Shown here piece after piece: positions 1 through 9,117 of a stretch of DNA of 64,000 bases. Numbering within the stretch: the stretch's first letter is position 1; each line of letters begins with the position of its first letter. Under the pieces are notes generated by a model, which saw nothing but the letters and a program-made list of their open reading frames with translations, ran no database searches and had not been told where the DNA came from. The translations under genes were made by a program, and so were the position numbers. Source of the DNA: Oceanicola sp. 502str15 (GTDB lineage: Bacteria > Pseudomonadota > Alphaproteobacteria > Rhodobacterales > Rhodobacteraceae); the NCBI RefSeq assembly GCF_024105635.1, contig NZ_WYDQ01000001.1, forward strand, positions 868,001-932,000. Reading direction: 5' to 3'.

Positions 1-518
1 GCCTCCAGCTCTTCCTGCATGTTGCGGCCGGCACAGGAGGGCAGCAGGTGGGCGACGCCCTCGGTGGAGGCGTGGGCGCGGTGGGCGGCGGAGAAGGCAT
101 CGTTGCAGTAGATGTCGCCGAGGGCGGCAAGCTCCTTGGCGAACTCCGGATCGTTGGCCTCTTCGCCGGGGAAGAAGCGCATGTTTTCAAGCAGAAGCAC
201 CTGGCCCTCGGAGAGCGTGGCCACGGCGGCATCCCAGCCGCCCTCGGCGAAGGCGACCTTGCGGCCGAGCGCTTCGGAAAGGGCGGGCACCACGATTTCG
301 AGCGACATCTCGGGCACCACCTTGCCCTTGGGCCGCCCGAAGTGGGCCAGCAGGATCGGCTTGCCGCCCTTGGCCAGAATGTCCTGCACGGTGGGTACGA
401 TGCGGTCGATGCGGGTGGTGTCCGTCACCTTGCCGTCTTCGACCGGCACGTTGATATCGACCCGCACCAGCACGCGCTTGCCCTTCAGGTCCATGTCATC
501 AAGGGTTTTCCAGGGCAT
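1..518 (-). CDS. pgk: Phosphoglycerate kinase, N-terminal part (runs off window)
   Basis: Phosphoglycerate kinase transfers phosphate between 1,3-bisphosphoglycerate and ADP in glycolysis. Only the first about 172 codons lie in the window. The minus-strand translation begins [19 protein letters not shown] and contains [40 protein letters not shown] and [13 protein letters not shown], the standard N-domain substrate-binding motifs of the family. The ATG at 518 is chosen because GGAGGTG lies a few bases upstream; an in-frame ATG at 530 overlaps that site. It is divergent from the cyclophilin genes, with about 118 bp between the start codons. The identity is secure; the C-terminal nucleotide-binding domain is outside the window. 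Confidence 0.95.
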   Translation of the reverse strand, partial: MPWKTLDDMDLKGKRVLVRVDINVPVEDGKVTDTTRIDRIVPTVQDILAKGGKPILLAHFGRPKGKVVPEMSLEIVVPALSEALGRKVAFAEGGWDAAVATLSEGQVLLLENMRFFPGEEANDPEFAKELAALGDIYCNDAFSAAHRAHASTEGVAHLLPSCAGRNMQEELE

Positions 519-636
519 CGCCACCTCCATCTGTTGCCCCGTTCTCGCCGGTTTGATCGCAGGCGTCAACGCGCCCCTTTCCCTTTGAAGCCGCGCCGCA
601 TAGGGTGCGCGCGACTTTGAATATGAGGAGGCGCGC

Positions 637-1137
637 ATGGCCGAGATCAAAGACCCCGAAAACACCATCCTGATCGAACTCGAGGGCGGGACCGTCACCA
701 TCGAGCTGCTGCCCGATGTGGCGCCCCAGCACAGTGCCCGGATGAAGGAGCTGGCGCGCGCCGGTTCCTATGACAACGTGGTGTTCCACCGCGTGATCGA
801 AGGCTTCATGGCGCAGACCGGCGACGTGGCCCACGGCAAGGCCGGTGGCGACACGCGGCGGGCCGGGACGGGGGGCAGCGATCTGCCGAATGTGCCTGCC
901 GAGTTCAACAAGCTGCCCTTCGACAGGGGCGTCATTGGCGCCGCCCGCAGCCAGAACCCCGACAGCGCGAACAGCCAGTTTTTCATTTGTTTTGATGATG
1001 TTCACTTCCTCAATGGCAATTACACGGTCTATGGCCGGGTGATCGACGGGATGGAGCATGTGGATGCGATCCCGCGCGGCGAGCCGCCTGCGAACCCGGG
1101 TGTGATGAAGAGCGTGAAGGTGGCCGCAGATGTCTGA
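637..1137 (+). CDS. Peptidyl-prolyl cis-trans isomerase, cyclophilin type, cytoplasmic
   Basis: Cyclophilins catalyse cis-trans isomerisation of Xaa-Pro bonds and assist folding. This 166-aa protein has the compact bacterial PpiB layout: [16 protein letters not shown] carries the catalytic Arg region, then [34 protein letters not shown] and [16 protein letters not shown]. There is no signal peptide, so it should act in the cytoplasm. GAGGAG sits just upstream of the ATG. The gene overlaps the next cyclophilin gene by 8 bases, so the two are translated together. The family usually has QGGD where this reads QTGD; its paralogue has the same change. Confidence 0.93.
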   Translation: MAEIKDPENTILIELEGGTVTIELLPDVAPQHSARMKELARAGSYDNVVFHRVIEGFMAQTGDVAHGKAGGDTRRAGTGGSDLPNVPAEFNKLPFDRGVIGAARSQNPDSANSQFFICFDDVHFLNGNYTVYGRVIDGMEHVDAIPRGEPPANPGVMKSVKVAADV

Positions 1138-1738
1138 CAGCCGGGTCTTTGCGGGCGGCATCTTTGCCGTTGGGCTGGCCTTTCTGGCGGCCTTCTTCCT
1201 GTTCACCAACGGCACGGTGAGCGAGGCCTCGGCGGCGGAAGACACCGCCGGGCCGAACCTTGTGATCACGGTGGCCGGCAAGGGCGATGTGGTGATCGAC
1301 CTGCGCCCCGACCTCGCGCCGCTGCATGTGGAGCGGATCGTGGCGCTGGCGAAGGCCGGGGCCTATGACGGCGTGGTGTTTCATCGGGTGATCGAGGACT
1401 TCATGGCGCAGACCGGCGATGTGCAGTTCGGCAAGGGGCCTGACCTGAGCCGCGCCGGCACCGGTGGCTCGGATCTGCCTGATCTGCCTGCGGAATTCTC
1501 CGATGCGCCCTATGAGCGCGGCACCGTGGGCATGGCCCGCACCGCCCAGCCCAACAGCGCCAACAGCCAGTTTTTCATCACCTTCGCCGCGGCGGGGCAT
1601 CTGGATGGGAGCTACACGGTTGTGGGCAATGTCATCGAGGGGATGGAGGTGGTCGATCAGATCACCCTCGGCATGCCGGGGAGCGGCGTTGTCACCAATG
1701 AGCCGGACGTCATGGAGCGCGTGACCGTTCAAGAGTGA
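1130..1738 (+). CDS. Peptidyl-prolyl cis-trans isomerase, cyclophilin type, exported or membrane-anchored
   Basis: Second cyclophilin, 202 aa. Residues about 5-26 form a hydrophobic segment (GIFAVGLAFLAAFFLF) followed by an Ala/Glu-rich stretch, so the catalytic domain should be periplasmic, either cleaved or tethered. The domain (about residues 40-200) repeats the features of the upstream gene: [48 protein letters not shown] and GSYTVVGNVIEGMEVVD. It starts inside the end of the preceding gene. This looks like a tandem duplication whose copies serve cytoplasm and periplasm, as with E. coli PpiB and PpiA; the compartment assignment rests only on the N-terminal hydrophobic segment. Confidence 0.92.
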   Translation: MSDSRVFAGGIFAVGLAFLAAFFLFTNGTVSEASAAEDTAGPNLVITVAGKGDVVIDLRPDLAPLHVERIVALAKAGAYDGVVFHRVIEDFMAQTGDVQFGKGPDLSRAGTGGSDLPDLPAEFSDAPYERGTVGMARTAQPNSANSQFFITFAAAGHLDGSYTVVGNVIEGMEVVDQITLGMPGSGVVTNEPDVMERVTVQE

Positions 1739-1776
1739 AATAAACCCTGCGTGAGCGGGGTTTGTGAGATCTGGAG

Positions 1777-1828
1777 CCCATGGCATCCTTGTCCCCTCAG
1801 AGGGGGAGGGTGCCATGGGTTTTCTTTT
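1777..1828 (+). terminator. Stem-loop plus T tract covering the start of the DUF3179 gene
   Basis: Arms 1777-1789 and 1807-1819 pair over 13 positions (one G-U). Inside them 1793-1797 pairs with 1801-1805 around a CAG loop. The second arm is followed at once by TTTTCTTTT (1820-1828). This is the form of an intrinsic terminator for the cyclophilin pair. The G-rich ribosome site (about 1801-1810) and the ATG at 1815 of the next gene lie within the stem, so it could also be a translational switch. Confidence 0.7.
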
Positions 1829-2783
1829 GCGGGCAGTGGTTTGTGCGGTTTTCTGGGCCGGGTGCGCAGCGGCCGATCCGGGGTTCTGGAAGCACGAGTG
1901 GCCGCGCACGGATTTTTCGCGCACGAGTCTTGAAAGCTGGGTCGAGATCCTTTCGGGCGGGCCGGGGAAGGACGGGATTCCGGCGATCAGCGGGCCGGAT
2001 TTCAGGGCCGTCAAAGGGGCCGGACTTTCGGCGCGGGAGCCTGTGATCACGGTGGAGATCGGGGGCAGGGCGCGGGCCTATCCGCTGCGTTACCTGATCT
2101 GGCATGAGATCGTGAACGACGAGATGGGCGGCGTGCCGATTGCCGTAACCTATTGTCCGCTCTGCAATTCTGCACTGGTCTTCGACCGCAGGCTGGGCGG
2201 GCGGGTGCTGGAGTTTGGCGTGACGGGCAAGCTGCGGCACTCGGATATGGTGATGTACGACCGCCAGACCGAGAGCTGGTGGCAGCAGGCCCTGGGGGTG
2301 GGGATCGTCGGGGCGCTGACGGGGCGGGAATTGCGGCAGGTGCCGAGCTGGATGGAGAGCTGGGAGAGCTTTGCGCAGCGCCATCCCAAAGGGCAGGTGA
2401 TGGCCGAGCCGCGCCACAATCGGCCCTATGGGCGCAACCCCTACGAGGGCTATGACAGCTCGAAAAAGCCCTTTCTTTTCAATGGAGAAATGCCGCCGCA
2501 CGGGGTGCCGCCGCTGGTGCGTGTGGTGCGCGTGGGCACGCGGGCCTGGCCCTTGCCGCGGGTGGCGCAGGCGGGCGAGATCCGCGAGGCGGGGGTGGTC
2601 ATTTCATGGGCGGCCGGACAGGCCAGCGCGCTGGACGATGCGGCGATCTCGAAGGGGCGCGACGTGGGCAATATCCGGGTGCGCGATGGCAAGGGCCGGG
2701 ACGTGGCGCATGACCTGATGTTCGCCTTTGCCTTTCATGCGTTTTATCCGCGAGGTCAGTGGATGATAGGGCAAACTCGTTGA
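1815..2783 (+). CDS. DUF3179 domain protein, exported
   Basis: This 322-aa protein matches the DUF3179 family, whose function is not known. Diagnostic stretches are ISGPDFRAV, ARAYPLRYLIWHEIVND, GVPIAVTYCPLCNSALVFDR, FGVTGKLRHSDMVMYDRQT, ESWWQQALGVGIVG and YDSSKKPFLFNG. Residues 1-20 (MGFLLRAVVCAVFWAGCAAA) are a signal sequence; WAGC is only a weak lipobox, so lipoprotein status is doubtful. The ATG at 1815 is preceded by AGGGGGAGGG, but both lie inside the stem-loop at 1777-1819. An in-frame start exists at 1764, which would put a charged stretch before the signal, so 1815 is preferred. No partner gene suggests its role. Confidence 0.85.
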   Translation: MGFLLRAVVCAVFWAGCAAADPGFWKHEWPRTDFSRTSLESWVEILSGGPGKDGIPAISGPDFRAVKGAGLSAREPVITVEIGGRARAYPLRYLIWHEIVNDEMGGVPIAVTYCPLCNSALVFDRRLGGRVLEFGVTGKLRHSDMVMYDRQTESWWQQALGVGIVGALTGRELRQVPSWMESWESFAQRHPKGQVMAEPRHNRPYGRNPYEGYDSSKKPFLFNGEMPPHGVPPLVRVVRVGTRAWPLPRVAQAGEIREAGVVISWAAGQASALDDAAISKGRDVGNIRVRDGKGRDVAHDLMFAFAFHAFYPRGQWMIGQTR

Positions 2784-2960
2784 TATTTGGTGAGTGTGGA
2801 GAATTTACGCGCTTCGTCAATGGGTTATGTGGAGTTTGCAAAGTTTCTGCGGCGCAGAGCGGGATGGTAGGGGCGATCTGCCGGTGAGGCGGATTATCAA
2901 AGCAGTTTCAGGGGGATAGCGGGCGAACTTGTTGCAAATGGGGTAGCAAAATACCTGAGG

Positions 2961-2993
2961 CACATCCGGTACACATCCCGTACACATCCCGTG
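2961..2993. repeat. Three tandem 11-bp repeats
   Basis: Units at 2961-2971, 2972-2982 and 2983-2993 read CACATCCGGTA, CACATCCCGTA and CACATCCCGTG, each differing from the next by one base. The spacing is one helical turn, as expected of clustered protein sites, but no protein can be named. They lie about 70 bases upstream of the -35 element at 3062. Confidence 0.75.
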
Positions 2994-3061
2994 CATACGC
3001 GGAGTCAGAATTCGGGTGCTGCGGCTGCATTGCAAACTCCCGCTCATGGCGCGCAAGAGGC

Positions 3062-3102
3062 TTGACTTCACCCCCCTCCAGATATGAGTGTTGATATCAA
3101 CA
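3062..3102 (+). promoter_or_regulatory. Promoter with a 14-bp perfect palindrome over the predicted transcription start
   Basis: TTGACT (3062-3067) is followed after 15 bases by TATGAG (3083-3088). TGTTGATATCAACA (3089-3102) is a perfect palindrome placed where transcription would begin, 17 bases before the ATG of the VOC gene. A repressor bound there would block the promoter. The spacer is short for sigma-70, so the -10 assignment is tentative; the palindrome is certain. Confidence 0.55.
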
Positions 3103-3119
3103 TAGATGGAGGACTCACC

Positions 3120-3599
3120 ATGACCACGGCCAAATCGACGATCTGCCTCTGGTACGACAGTGATGCCGAGGGGGCGGCGAATTTCTACGCCAAGACCTTC
3201 CCCGACAGCTCAGTGGATGCGGTGCACAAGGCACCGGGCGACTTTCCGGGCGGCACGAAGGGGCAGGTGCTGACGGTGCAGTTCACGGTGCTGGGCATTC
3301 CCTGCATCGGGCTGAACGGCGGGCCGGTCTTTACCCATTCGGAAGCGTTCTCGTTTCAGGTGGCGACGGACGACCAGGCGGAAACGGACCGCTACTGGGA
3401 GGCCATCGTGGGCAATGGCGGGCAGGAGAGCGCCTGCGGCTGGTGCAAGGACCGCTGGGGCCTGAACTGGCAGATCACGCCACGGGTGCTGACCGATGCC
3501 ATGGCCGCGGGCGGCGCGGTGGCGGAGCGGGCCTTTGCGGCGATGATGGAGATGGGAAAGATCGACGTTGCGAAGATCGAGGCGGCGGTGAAGGGGTAG
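3120..3599 (+). CDS. VOC (PhnB-like) superfamily protein
   Basis: This 159-aa protein belongs to the PhnB-like branch of the vicinal-oxygen-chelate fold. Seen are ICLWYDSDAEGAANFYAKTF, GQVLTVQFTVLGIPCIGLNGG, a sheet segment SEAFSFQVATDDQAETDRYW and CGWCKDRWGLNWQITP. Members of this branch are often metal-poor and mostly lack a proven reaction. The ATG at 3120 follows GGAGGACTCACC; an ATG at 3084 in the same frame lies upstream of the palindrome and has no ribosome site. It is a single gene that converges with the hydrolase at 3621. The upstream palindrome suggests a dedicated repressor not encoded next to it. Confidence 0.88.
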   Translation: MTTAKSTICLWYDSDAEGAANFYAKTFPDSSVDAVHKAPGDFPGGTKGQVLTVQFTVLGIPCIGLNGGPVFTHSEAFSFQVATDDQAETDRYWEAIVGNGGQESACGWCKDRWGLNWQITPRVLTDAMAAGGAVAERAFAAMMEMGKIDVAKIEAAVKG

Positions 3600-3620
3600 C
3601 GGGCGATGCGCGGCCCGGAC

Positions 3621-4499
3621 CTATCCGCCCGAGCGATCGAGGCGGCCGGCAAACTCGGCCAGAAGGCTGTTGAAGCGGGCGGGCTCCTCCCAGAAGGGCG
3701 CGTGGCCGGAGGCTTCGAAGACATGGGGCTCGGCATGGGCGAATTCGGCGGCGCATTCCTCGAAGATCGGGCGCGGCATGACCCGTTCATGGGCGCCCCA
3801 GACCACGAGGCAGGGGTGTGCCGTGGCACGGGCGGCCGGGCGATAATCGGCGTGGCGCTGGCGCGAGGCGGCGCGAATCCCGGGCGGGCACATCATGTTG
3901 AAGCCCATCATCAGGGCGAAATCCTCGGGCGTGGGCTGCTGGTGGAAGCAGGCGTGGAGGAAGGCCTCGGTGGCGGTGAGGTTCTCGCCCAGGTCGGGCG
4001 AGAGCATGCCCCTGGCCACGACGGCGGAATCGCCGGCGCGCAGGGCGCGGGCCTCTTCGGGGATGAACTTGCCCGAGGTCGGCCCGGTGCCGATCATCGC
4101 GGTGCCGCTCAAGGCCGCATCGCCGTGCAGCGCGAGGTAGTCGCAGAGCGCCTTGCCGCCCATCGACCAGCCGAGCAACAGCGGGCGGGTGAGGCCGAGG
4201 CTGTCGATCACCGCCGCGATGTCGCCGCCCCATGGCTCGGAGCCCTCGTAGGCCGCCGCATCGGTCGGCTTGCCCGAGGCGCCGTGCCCGCGCAGATCGA
4301 ATCCCACCATGCGGAACCGCGACAGCTCGGGCGCGGCGAACTGGCGGGCGAAGGAGAGGTGCGACTGCGACCAGCCATGCACGAAGAGGAGCGGCGGCCC
4401 GTCGGGGGCGCCATACTCCGACACGGCGAGTTCGATGCCGCCGTGTCCGGCGATGCGATGGCTGGCGAAAGGGGCTGGAAGGGTGGTCATGCGGCGCAT
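3621..4499 (-). CDS. Alpha/beta hydrolase
   Basis: A 292-aa alpha/beta-hydrolase-fold enzyme. LLFVHGWSQSH gives the oxyanion HGW motif near residue 40, GFDLRGHGASGKP follows, LLLGWSMGGKAL holds the nucleophile elbow GxSxG, and ASGHAPFWEEPARFN holds the catalytic His near the C-terminus. VVWGAHERVMP near residue 230 lies where the fold carries its acid residue. The substrate cannot be read from the sequence; esterase or lactonase activity is typical. Two starts nine bases apart are possible (4499 and 4490) and neither has a clear ribosome site. It is divergent from the MFS exporter at 4629. Confidence 0.88.
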   Translation of the reverse strand: MRRMTTLPAPFASHRIAGHGGIELAVSEYGAPDGPPLLFVHGWSQSHLSFARQFAAPELSRFRMVGFDLRGHGASGKPTDAAAYEGSEPWGGDIAAVIDSLGLTRPLLLGWSMGGKALCDYLALHGDAALSGTAMIGTGPTSGKFIPEEARALRAGDSAVVARGMLSPDLGENLTATEAFLHACFHQQPTPEDFALMMGFNMMCPPGIRAASRQRHADYRPAARATAHPCLVVWGAHERVMPRPIFEECAAEFAHAEPHVFEASGHAPFWEEPARFNSLLAEFAGRLDRSGG

Positions 4500-4628
4500 T
4501 TGTCAGCAGATGCATGACGGGCGCAAGAATTTTTCCGCAGGGCTCTGGACGGAGCGGTTCACTTTGCTAGGTATGCCGCAACGCCGCGGTGCAGAAACTG
4601 CGCGGACTGCACTCTGAAAGGATACGTG

Positions 4629-5825
4629 ATGCCAAAGGCCGAGGGACTTTTCCGCTCTGCGCTCATACTCGGGCTGATGTCGATGGTCGGCCCCTTCGCG
4701 ATCGACATGTACCTGCCGGCAATGCCCGATATCGGCGCCGCGCTCGGGGTCAGCGAAGCGGCGATGGGGGCCACGATCATTGGCTATTTCATCGCTTTCG
4801 GCCTTGCGCAGCTGGTCTATGGCCCCTGGGCGGACCAGGCCGGGCGGCGGATGCCGGTGTATTTCGGCCTCGGGGTGTTTGCGATCGGCTCGGTGGGCGC
4901 GGCGATGGCGGGAAGCCTTGAGGCGCTGGTGGTCTGGCGCTTCGTGCAGGGGCTCGGCGGGGCGGCCGTGATGGTGGTGCCGCGCGCGATCATCCGCGAT
5001 CTGCACACCGGCCCGGAAGCCACGCGGATGATGGCGCTGATCATGCTGGTGATCTCGGTATCGCCCATGCTGGCGCCTCTGGCGGGCTCGGGCGTGGCCG
5101 CCCTCGCGGGCTGGCGCGCGATCTTCTGGGTGCTGGCCGTGGCCGCCCTGGCCTGCGTGACGCTGATGCATTTTGCCCTGCCCGAAACGCTTCCGCCCGA
5201 GCGCCGGGTGAAGGTGAACGTGGCCGCCCTGACCCGCGTGGCGGGCATGCTGGTGCGCGATGGCAAGTTCATGGGGCTGACCTTTGTGGGCGGGCTCGGG
5301 ATGGCGAGCTTCTTCGTGTTCATCTCGCTGGCGCCCTATGTGTATACTCAGGAGTTCGGCCTCAGCCCGACCGGTTTTTCGCTGGCATTTGCCGTAAATG
5401 CCGCCGGTTTCTTCGGCGCCAGCCAGGCCGCCGGCCCGCTGGCCGACCGGCTCGGGCTGACCCGGGTGGTGCTGGCCGGGGCGAGTGGCTTTGGCCTTGC
5501 GACGGCGGCGCTCTTCGCGGTGGTGGCGAGCGGGGGCGGCAGCCTCGTGGTGGTGATGGCGGGGCTGTTCATCGGCAACGCCTTCCTCGGCCTCGTGATC
5601 CCGACGACCATGGTGATGGCGCTGGACGATCATGGCGACAACGCCGGCATGGCCTCGAGCCTCGGGGGCACCCTGCAGATGGTGGCCGGCGGCGTGGCGG
5701 TGGCGATTGCCGGGCCGTTCCACGACGGCACCGCGGTGCCGATGGTGGGCGCGATCGCGGCTTGCGGCCTGTCGGCGGCGGCGCTGGCATGGGTGGTTCT
5801 GGCGCGGGTGCGCCAGACCGCCTGA
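4629..5825 (+). CDS. MFS drug-resistance transporter, Bcr/CflA family
   Basis: A 398-aa inner-membrane protein of the 12-helix major facilitator superfamily; Bcr/CflA members export drugs by proton antiport. The first helix region has MSMVGPFAIDMYLPAMPDIG, diagnostic of Bcr/CflA, followed by the motif A region YGPWADQAGRRMPVYFG in loop 2-3, VWRFVQGLGGAAVMVVPRAI in helix 4-5 and MGLTFVGGLGMASFFVFISL. AAAGGA precedes the start; GTG at 4626 directly before the ATG is an alternative. It is transcribed divergently from the hydrolase gene. Substrate is unknown; bicyclomycin or chloramphenicol are family examples only. Confidence 0.93.
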   Translation: MPKAEGLFRSALILGLMSMVGPFAIDMYLPAMPDIGAALGVSEAAMGATIIGYFIAFGLAQLVYGPWADQAGRRMPVYFGLGVFAIGSVGAAMAGSLEALVVWRFVQGLGGAAVMVVPRAIIRDLHTGPEATRMMALIMLVISVSPMLAPLAGSGVAALAGWRAIFWVLAVAALACVTLMHFALPETLPPERRVKVNVAALTRVAGMLVRDGKFMGLTFVGGLGMASFFVFISLAPYVYTQEFGLSPTGFSLAFAVNAAGFFGASQAAGPLADRLGLTRVVLAGASGFGLATAALFAVVASGGGSLVVVMAGLFIGNAFLGLVIPTTMVMALDDHGDNAGMASSLGGTLQMVAGGVAVAIAGPFHDGTAVPMVGAIAACGLSAAALAWVVLARVRQTA

Positions 5826-5941
5826 GCCAAGGTTTTCCGGGTCGGGTTAAACCTATTTTAGCACCCTTGGGGCATTTCCGGGTTTGAGTGCCGGTCTCCT
5901 GTTGTCGTCGGGGCCGCACCTTGAGCACCTGGAGACTATGG

Positions 5942-8900
5942 ATGCCCCTGCGGATGCCCCTGCTGCACAGCCTGAAACTGCGGATCAAACTGCCGCTTCT
6001 GATTTCTCTCATCGTGGTTCTCACGGTCGTCGGCTTTTTGGGCCTGCTGGCCTGGCAGGGCTGGCGAAACGCGGAGGAGGCGGCGCTGGCCCGGCTGGAG
6101 CGCACCCTGCAGGAGGATCGGCAGGCGGTCGAGGGCTGGGTCGAGCAGATCCGCTCGGACCTGGTGGTGAATGCGGCGGAGGCCACGGTGCTGTCGGCGC
6201 TGCAGAAGTTCACCGGCGCCTACAGCGCGATGGGTGCGGGGGTGACGGCCGAGCTGCAGCGCCACTATATCGAGGAAAACCCGCATCCACTGGGGGAGAA
6301 ACACAGGTACGACTTCGCCCGCGACGGCTCGGGCTACTCGATCGCGCACAAGCGGTTTCATGGCTATTTCCGCGCCCAGCAGCAGACCCGCGGCTATTAC
6401 GACATTTTCCTCTTCGATCCCTATGGAAACCTGATCTACACGGTGTTCAAGGAGCTGGATTTTGCCACCAACCTGATGGACGGGCCCTGGGCGCAGAGCG
6501 GGCTGGGCGAGGCGTTTCGCGGGGCGGTGGCGCGGGCGGGGTCCGACGATCCGGTCGTGTTTGTGGATTTTGCCCCCTACGGGCCCTCTCACGGGGCGGC
6601 GGCAGGCTTCGCCGGCATCGCCATCACCGATGAGGGCGGCACCCTGCGCGGCGTTCTGGCGGTGCAGATGCCCACCGACCAGATCGCGCCGCTGCTGGAC
6701 AATGTCTCAAAGGGCAACGAGGGGGTGAAGGCGCTTGTCATCGGCCCCGATGGGATGCCGCGCAACCGGGTCGGCGAGGCCGGGCTGGAGCCGGTGGAGA
6801 CCGAGGGGCTGACCCGGGCGCTGGCGGGCGAGCGCGGGCATCTGCAGGGCGTGCTTTCGGACGGGGCAGAGGGGCTTTCAGTCTACGGGCCGGTGAACCT
6901 CGGGGCCTTCACCTGGGCGATCTCGGTGGAAATGACCAATGCGCAGGCCTTCGGGGCGATCAACCGGCTCATCACCCATAGCGCCATCGGCGGCGGCGCG
7001 CTGCTGGTGGTGTCGACGCTGCTCGGATTCGCCCTGTCGCGCGGCATCGTCCGCCCGGTCAACGGTATGCGACAGGGGCTCGAGGAACTGGCGCGGGGCA
7101 GCTACGACCACCCGATCGCCGGGCGCAGCCGCGGCGACGAGCTGGGCGAGATGGCCGGCAGCGCCGAGAAGCTGCGCGAAACCCTGCAGGCGGCCCGCGC
7201 CGCCGAGCAGGACAACATCTTCCGCGGTGCAGGATTTCAGGCCAGTTCGGCCCCGATGCTTATGCTCGACAGCGACATGAAGGTCTCCTACGCCAATGCG
7301 GCGGCGGCCGAGTTCTTCGACGCGCATGGCGAGATCTACGCCGCGAGCGGGCTCCACGATGGCGCGGGCGCGCTGACCGGGCAGGGGATCGACCGGCTGA
7401 TGCCCAACCCTGACACCCTGCGCAGGGCGCTTGAAACCCCCGAAGAGCTGCCCCGCACGCTGTTCTTCCGCCTCGGCGACACCCGGTTCTCGATGCGGGT
7501 CGGGGCGGTGGCCGATGAGGCCGGGCGCAGCATCGGCACGGTGGTCGAACTGGCCAATGCGACCCGCGACTTCATGGACCGCGCCCTGATGGGCACGATC
7601 GACAAGTTCCTCGCCACCATCAAGATGGACCGCGAGGCGAAGGTCTTCGAGGTCAATGACACCATGGCCGAAGTGCTGGGCTGCCCTGCCGCGGCGCTGA
7701 CGGGCAAGGCGGCGGTTGAGGTGTTCGAGTTCGATGGCGCGCTTGCCGGCGAACGCGGCGAGGTGCTCGACCGGCTGAAAGCCGGGGAAAACGTCTTCGG
7801 CCTGTTCCGCCTGCGCGGGGCCGAAGGCAGCCCCCGCTGGCTGCAAGGCGGGTTCTCTCCGGTTCTGGATACCGACGGCCAGCCCGCCATGTTCCTCTTC
7901 ATGGGCTCCGACATCACCGAAGACCGCGAAAAGCTCGTCTCCGCCGAGCAGGAGCAGCAGCGCGTGGCCAAGGCGCAGGCGCAGGTGGTCGACGGCCTGC
8001 GCGTGGGGCTCACGGCACTGGCCGAGGGCGATCTGACACGGCTGCTGGAGGAGGAATTTGCCGAGGAATACGAGGAGCTTCGCCTGAATTTCAACGAGGC
8101 GGCCGGCAAGCTCCGCGAGGCGATTGCCATGGTGATGGAGAACGCCGGGGTCATCCACCGCGAGGTGGGCGAGATCGCCTCTTCTGCCGACGACCTGTCA
8201 CGCCGCACCGAACGCCAGGCCACCACGCTGGAAGAGACCGCCGCGGCGCTTGACGAGTTGACCTCCAGCGTGCGCTCCGCCTCCGAAGGGGCGGACCGGG
8301 CCAACACCATGGTGAGCGAAGCGCGGGGCAACGCCGAACAGGGCGGCCAGGTGGTGAGCGAAGCGGTGGCCGCGATGGGCCAGATTTCGCAGAGCTCCGA
8401 CCAGATCTCGAAGATCATCAGCGTGATCGAGGACATTGCCTTCCAGACCAACCTGCTGGCGCTGAACGCCGGCGTCGAGGCGGCGCGGGCGGGCGAAGCC
8501 GGGCGCGGATTCGCGGTGGTCGCCTCCGAGGTGCGGGCGCTGGCCCAACGCAGCTCGGATGCGGCGCGCGAGATCTCGGGGCTGATCTCCTCCTCGGGCG
8601 ATCACGTGCGGCGCGGGGTCGATCTGGTTGGCCAGACCGGCGTCGCCCTCAGCGAGATCGTCACCAGCGTGACCAACATTGCCGGCCATGTCTCGGAAAT
8701 CGCCCGCTCTGCGAAGGAGCAGGCCAGTGGGCTCGACGAGATCAACACGGCGATGAATCAGCTCGACCATGTGACCCAGCAAAATGCGGCGATGTTCGAA
8801 GAGACCAATGCCGCCAGCCAGTCGCTCACCTCCGAGGCCGATACGCTGAAGAGCACGATGAGCCGTTTCCGCATCGGGGACGTGGTCGCCAACACCGCCA

Positions 8901-9088
8901 CCGCGCCGGGCGATGCAATGCCGGCCCCGGCAGCGGTGGCCGCCTCCAAGGCGGCTCCGGCGGCCAAGCCTGCCGAAGCCCCGGCCCCCGAGCCGACCTT
9001 CCGCAGTGGCCGCAACCCCGCGCCCGCGACCCAGGGCAATACGGCCCTCGCGGTGAACCCGGCCGATGAAGACTGGGAAGAGTTCTGA
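5942..9088 (+). CDS. Methyl-accepting chemotaxis protein with PAS domains and C-terminal docking tail
   Basis: A 1048-aa transmembrane chemoreceptor. Order: TM1 about 17-40, a large periplasmic sensor about 40-340, TM2 about 343-362, HAMP with the [10 protein letters not shown] entry, two PAS regions (about 425-530 and 550-660), a second HAMP-like stretch ([16 protein letters not shown]), then the signalling helical hairpin whose tip reads [20 protein letters not shown] and [18 protein letters not shown]. An Ala/Pro linker leads to a C-terminus DEDWEEF that resembles the CheR/CheB-binding pentapeptide. The ATG at 5942 has GGAG seven bases upstream; frames from 5888 lack a site. It heads a + strand unit with cheB and cheD. 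The ligand is unknown; the sensor is Cache-like by size and position only. Confidence 0.93.
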   Translation: MPLRMPLLHSLKLRIKLPLLISLIVVLTVVGFLGLLAWQGWRNAEEAALARLERTLQEDRQAVEGWVEQIRSDLVVNAAEATVLSALQKFTGAYSAMGAGVTAELQRHYIEENPHPLGEKHRYDFARDGSGYSIAHKRFHGYFRAQQQTRGYYDIFLFDPYGNLIYTVFKELDFATNLMDGPWAQSGLGEAFRGAVARAGSDDPVVFVDFAPYGPSHGAAAGFAGIAITDEGGTLRGVLAVQMPTDQIAPLLDNVSKGNEGVKALVIGPDGMPRNRVGEAGLEPVETEGLTRALAGERGHLQGVLSDGAEGLSVYGPVNLGAFTWAISVEMTNAQAFGAINRLITHSAIGGGALLVVSTLLGFALSRGIVRPVNGMRQGLEELARGSYDHPIAGRSRGDELGEMAGSAEKLRETLQAARAAEQDNIFRGAGFQASSAPMLMLDSDMKVSYANAAAAEFFDAHGEIYAASGLHDGAGALTGQGIDRLMPNPDTLRRALETPEELPRTLFFRLGDTRFSMRVGAVADEAGRSIGTVVELANATRDFMDRALMGTIDKFLATIKMDREAKVFEVNDTMAEVLGCPAAALTGKAAVEVFEFDGALAGERGEVLDRLKAGENVFGLFRLRGAEGSPRWLQGGFSPVLDTDGQPAMFLFMGSDITEDREKLVSAEQEQQRVAKAQAQVVDGLRVGLTALAEGDLTRLLEEEFAEEYEELRLNFNEAAGKLREAIAMVMENAGVIHREVGEIASSADDLSRRTERQATTLEETAAALDELTSSVRSASEGADRANTMVSEARGNAEQGGQVVSEAVAAMGQISQSSDQISKIISVIEDIAFQTNLLALNAGVEAARAGEAGRGFAVVASEVRALAQRSSDAAREISGLISSSGDHVRRGVDLVGQTGVALSEIVTSVTNIAGHVSEIARSAKEQASGLDEINTAMNQLDHVTQQNAAMFEETNAASQSLTSEADTLKSTMSRFRIGDVVANTATAPGDAMPAPAAVAASKAAPAAKPAEAPAPEPTFRSGRNPAPATQGNTALAVNPADEDWEEF

Positions 9089-9117
9089 GCCCGCCGGAAG
9101 AGCCCCGGAGCCCGCGC

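Larger units (their letters stand above)
2784..3119. other. Gene-free interval with short tandem repeats and a promoter
   Basis: No convincing gene lies in these 336 bases. A minus-strand frame of 84 codons (2817-3071) has no ribosome site, no family features and many Cys, Pro and Arg residues, so I read it as chance. The interval holds three 11-bp direct repeats (2961-2993) and a promoter with a palindrome (3062-3102) for the gene that follows. Confidence 0.6.

Noticed and set aside
1742..1763. AAACCC/GGGTTT stem just after the second cyclophilin gene
   Set aside because: Only six pairs with a bulge and no T tract; the larger stem at 1777-1819 with a T tract is the better terminator.
2817..3071. 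Minus-strand 84-codon frame in the gap before the VOC gene
   Set aside because: No ribosome site, irregular composition, and it runs through the tandem repeats and promoter region.
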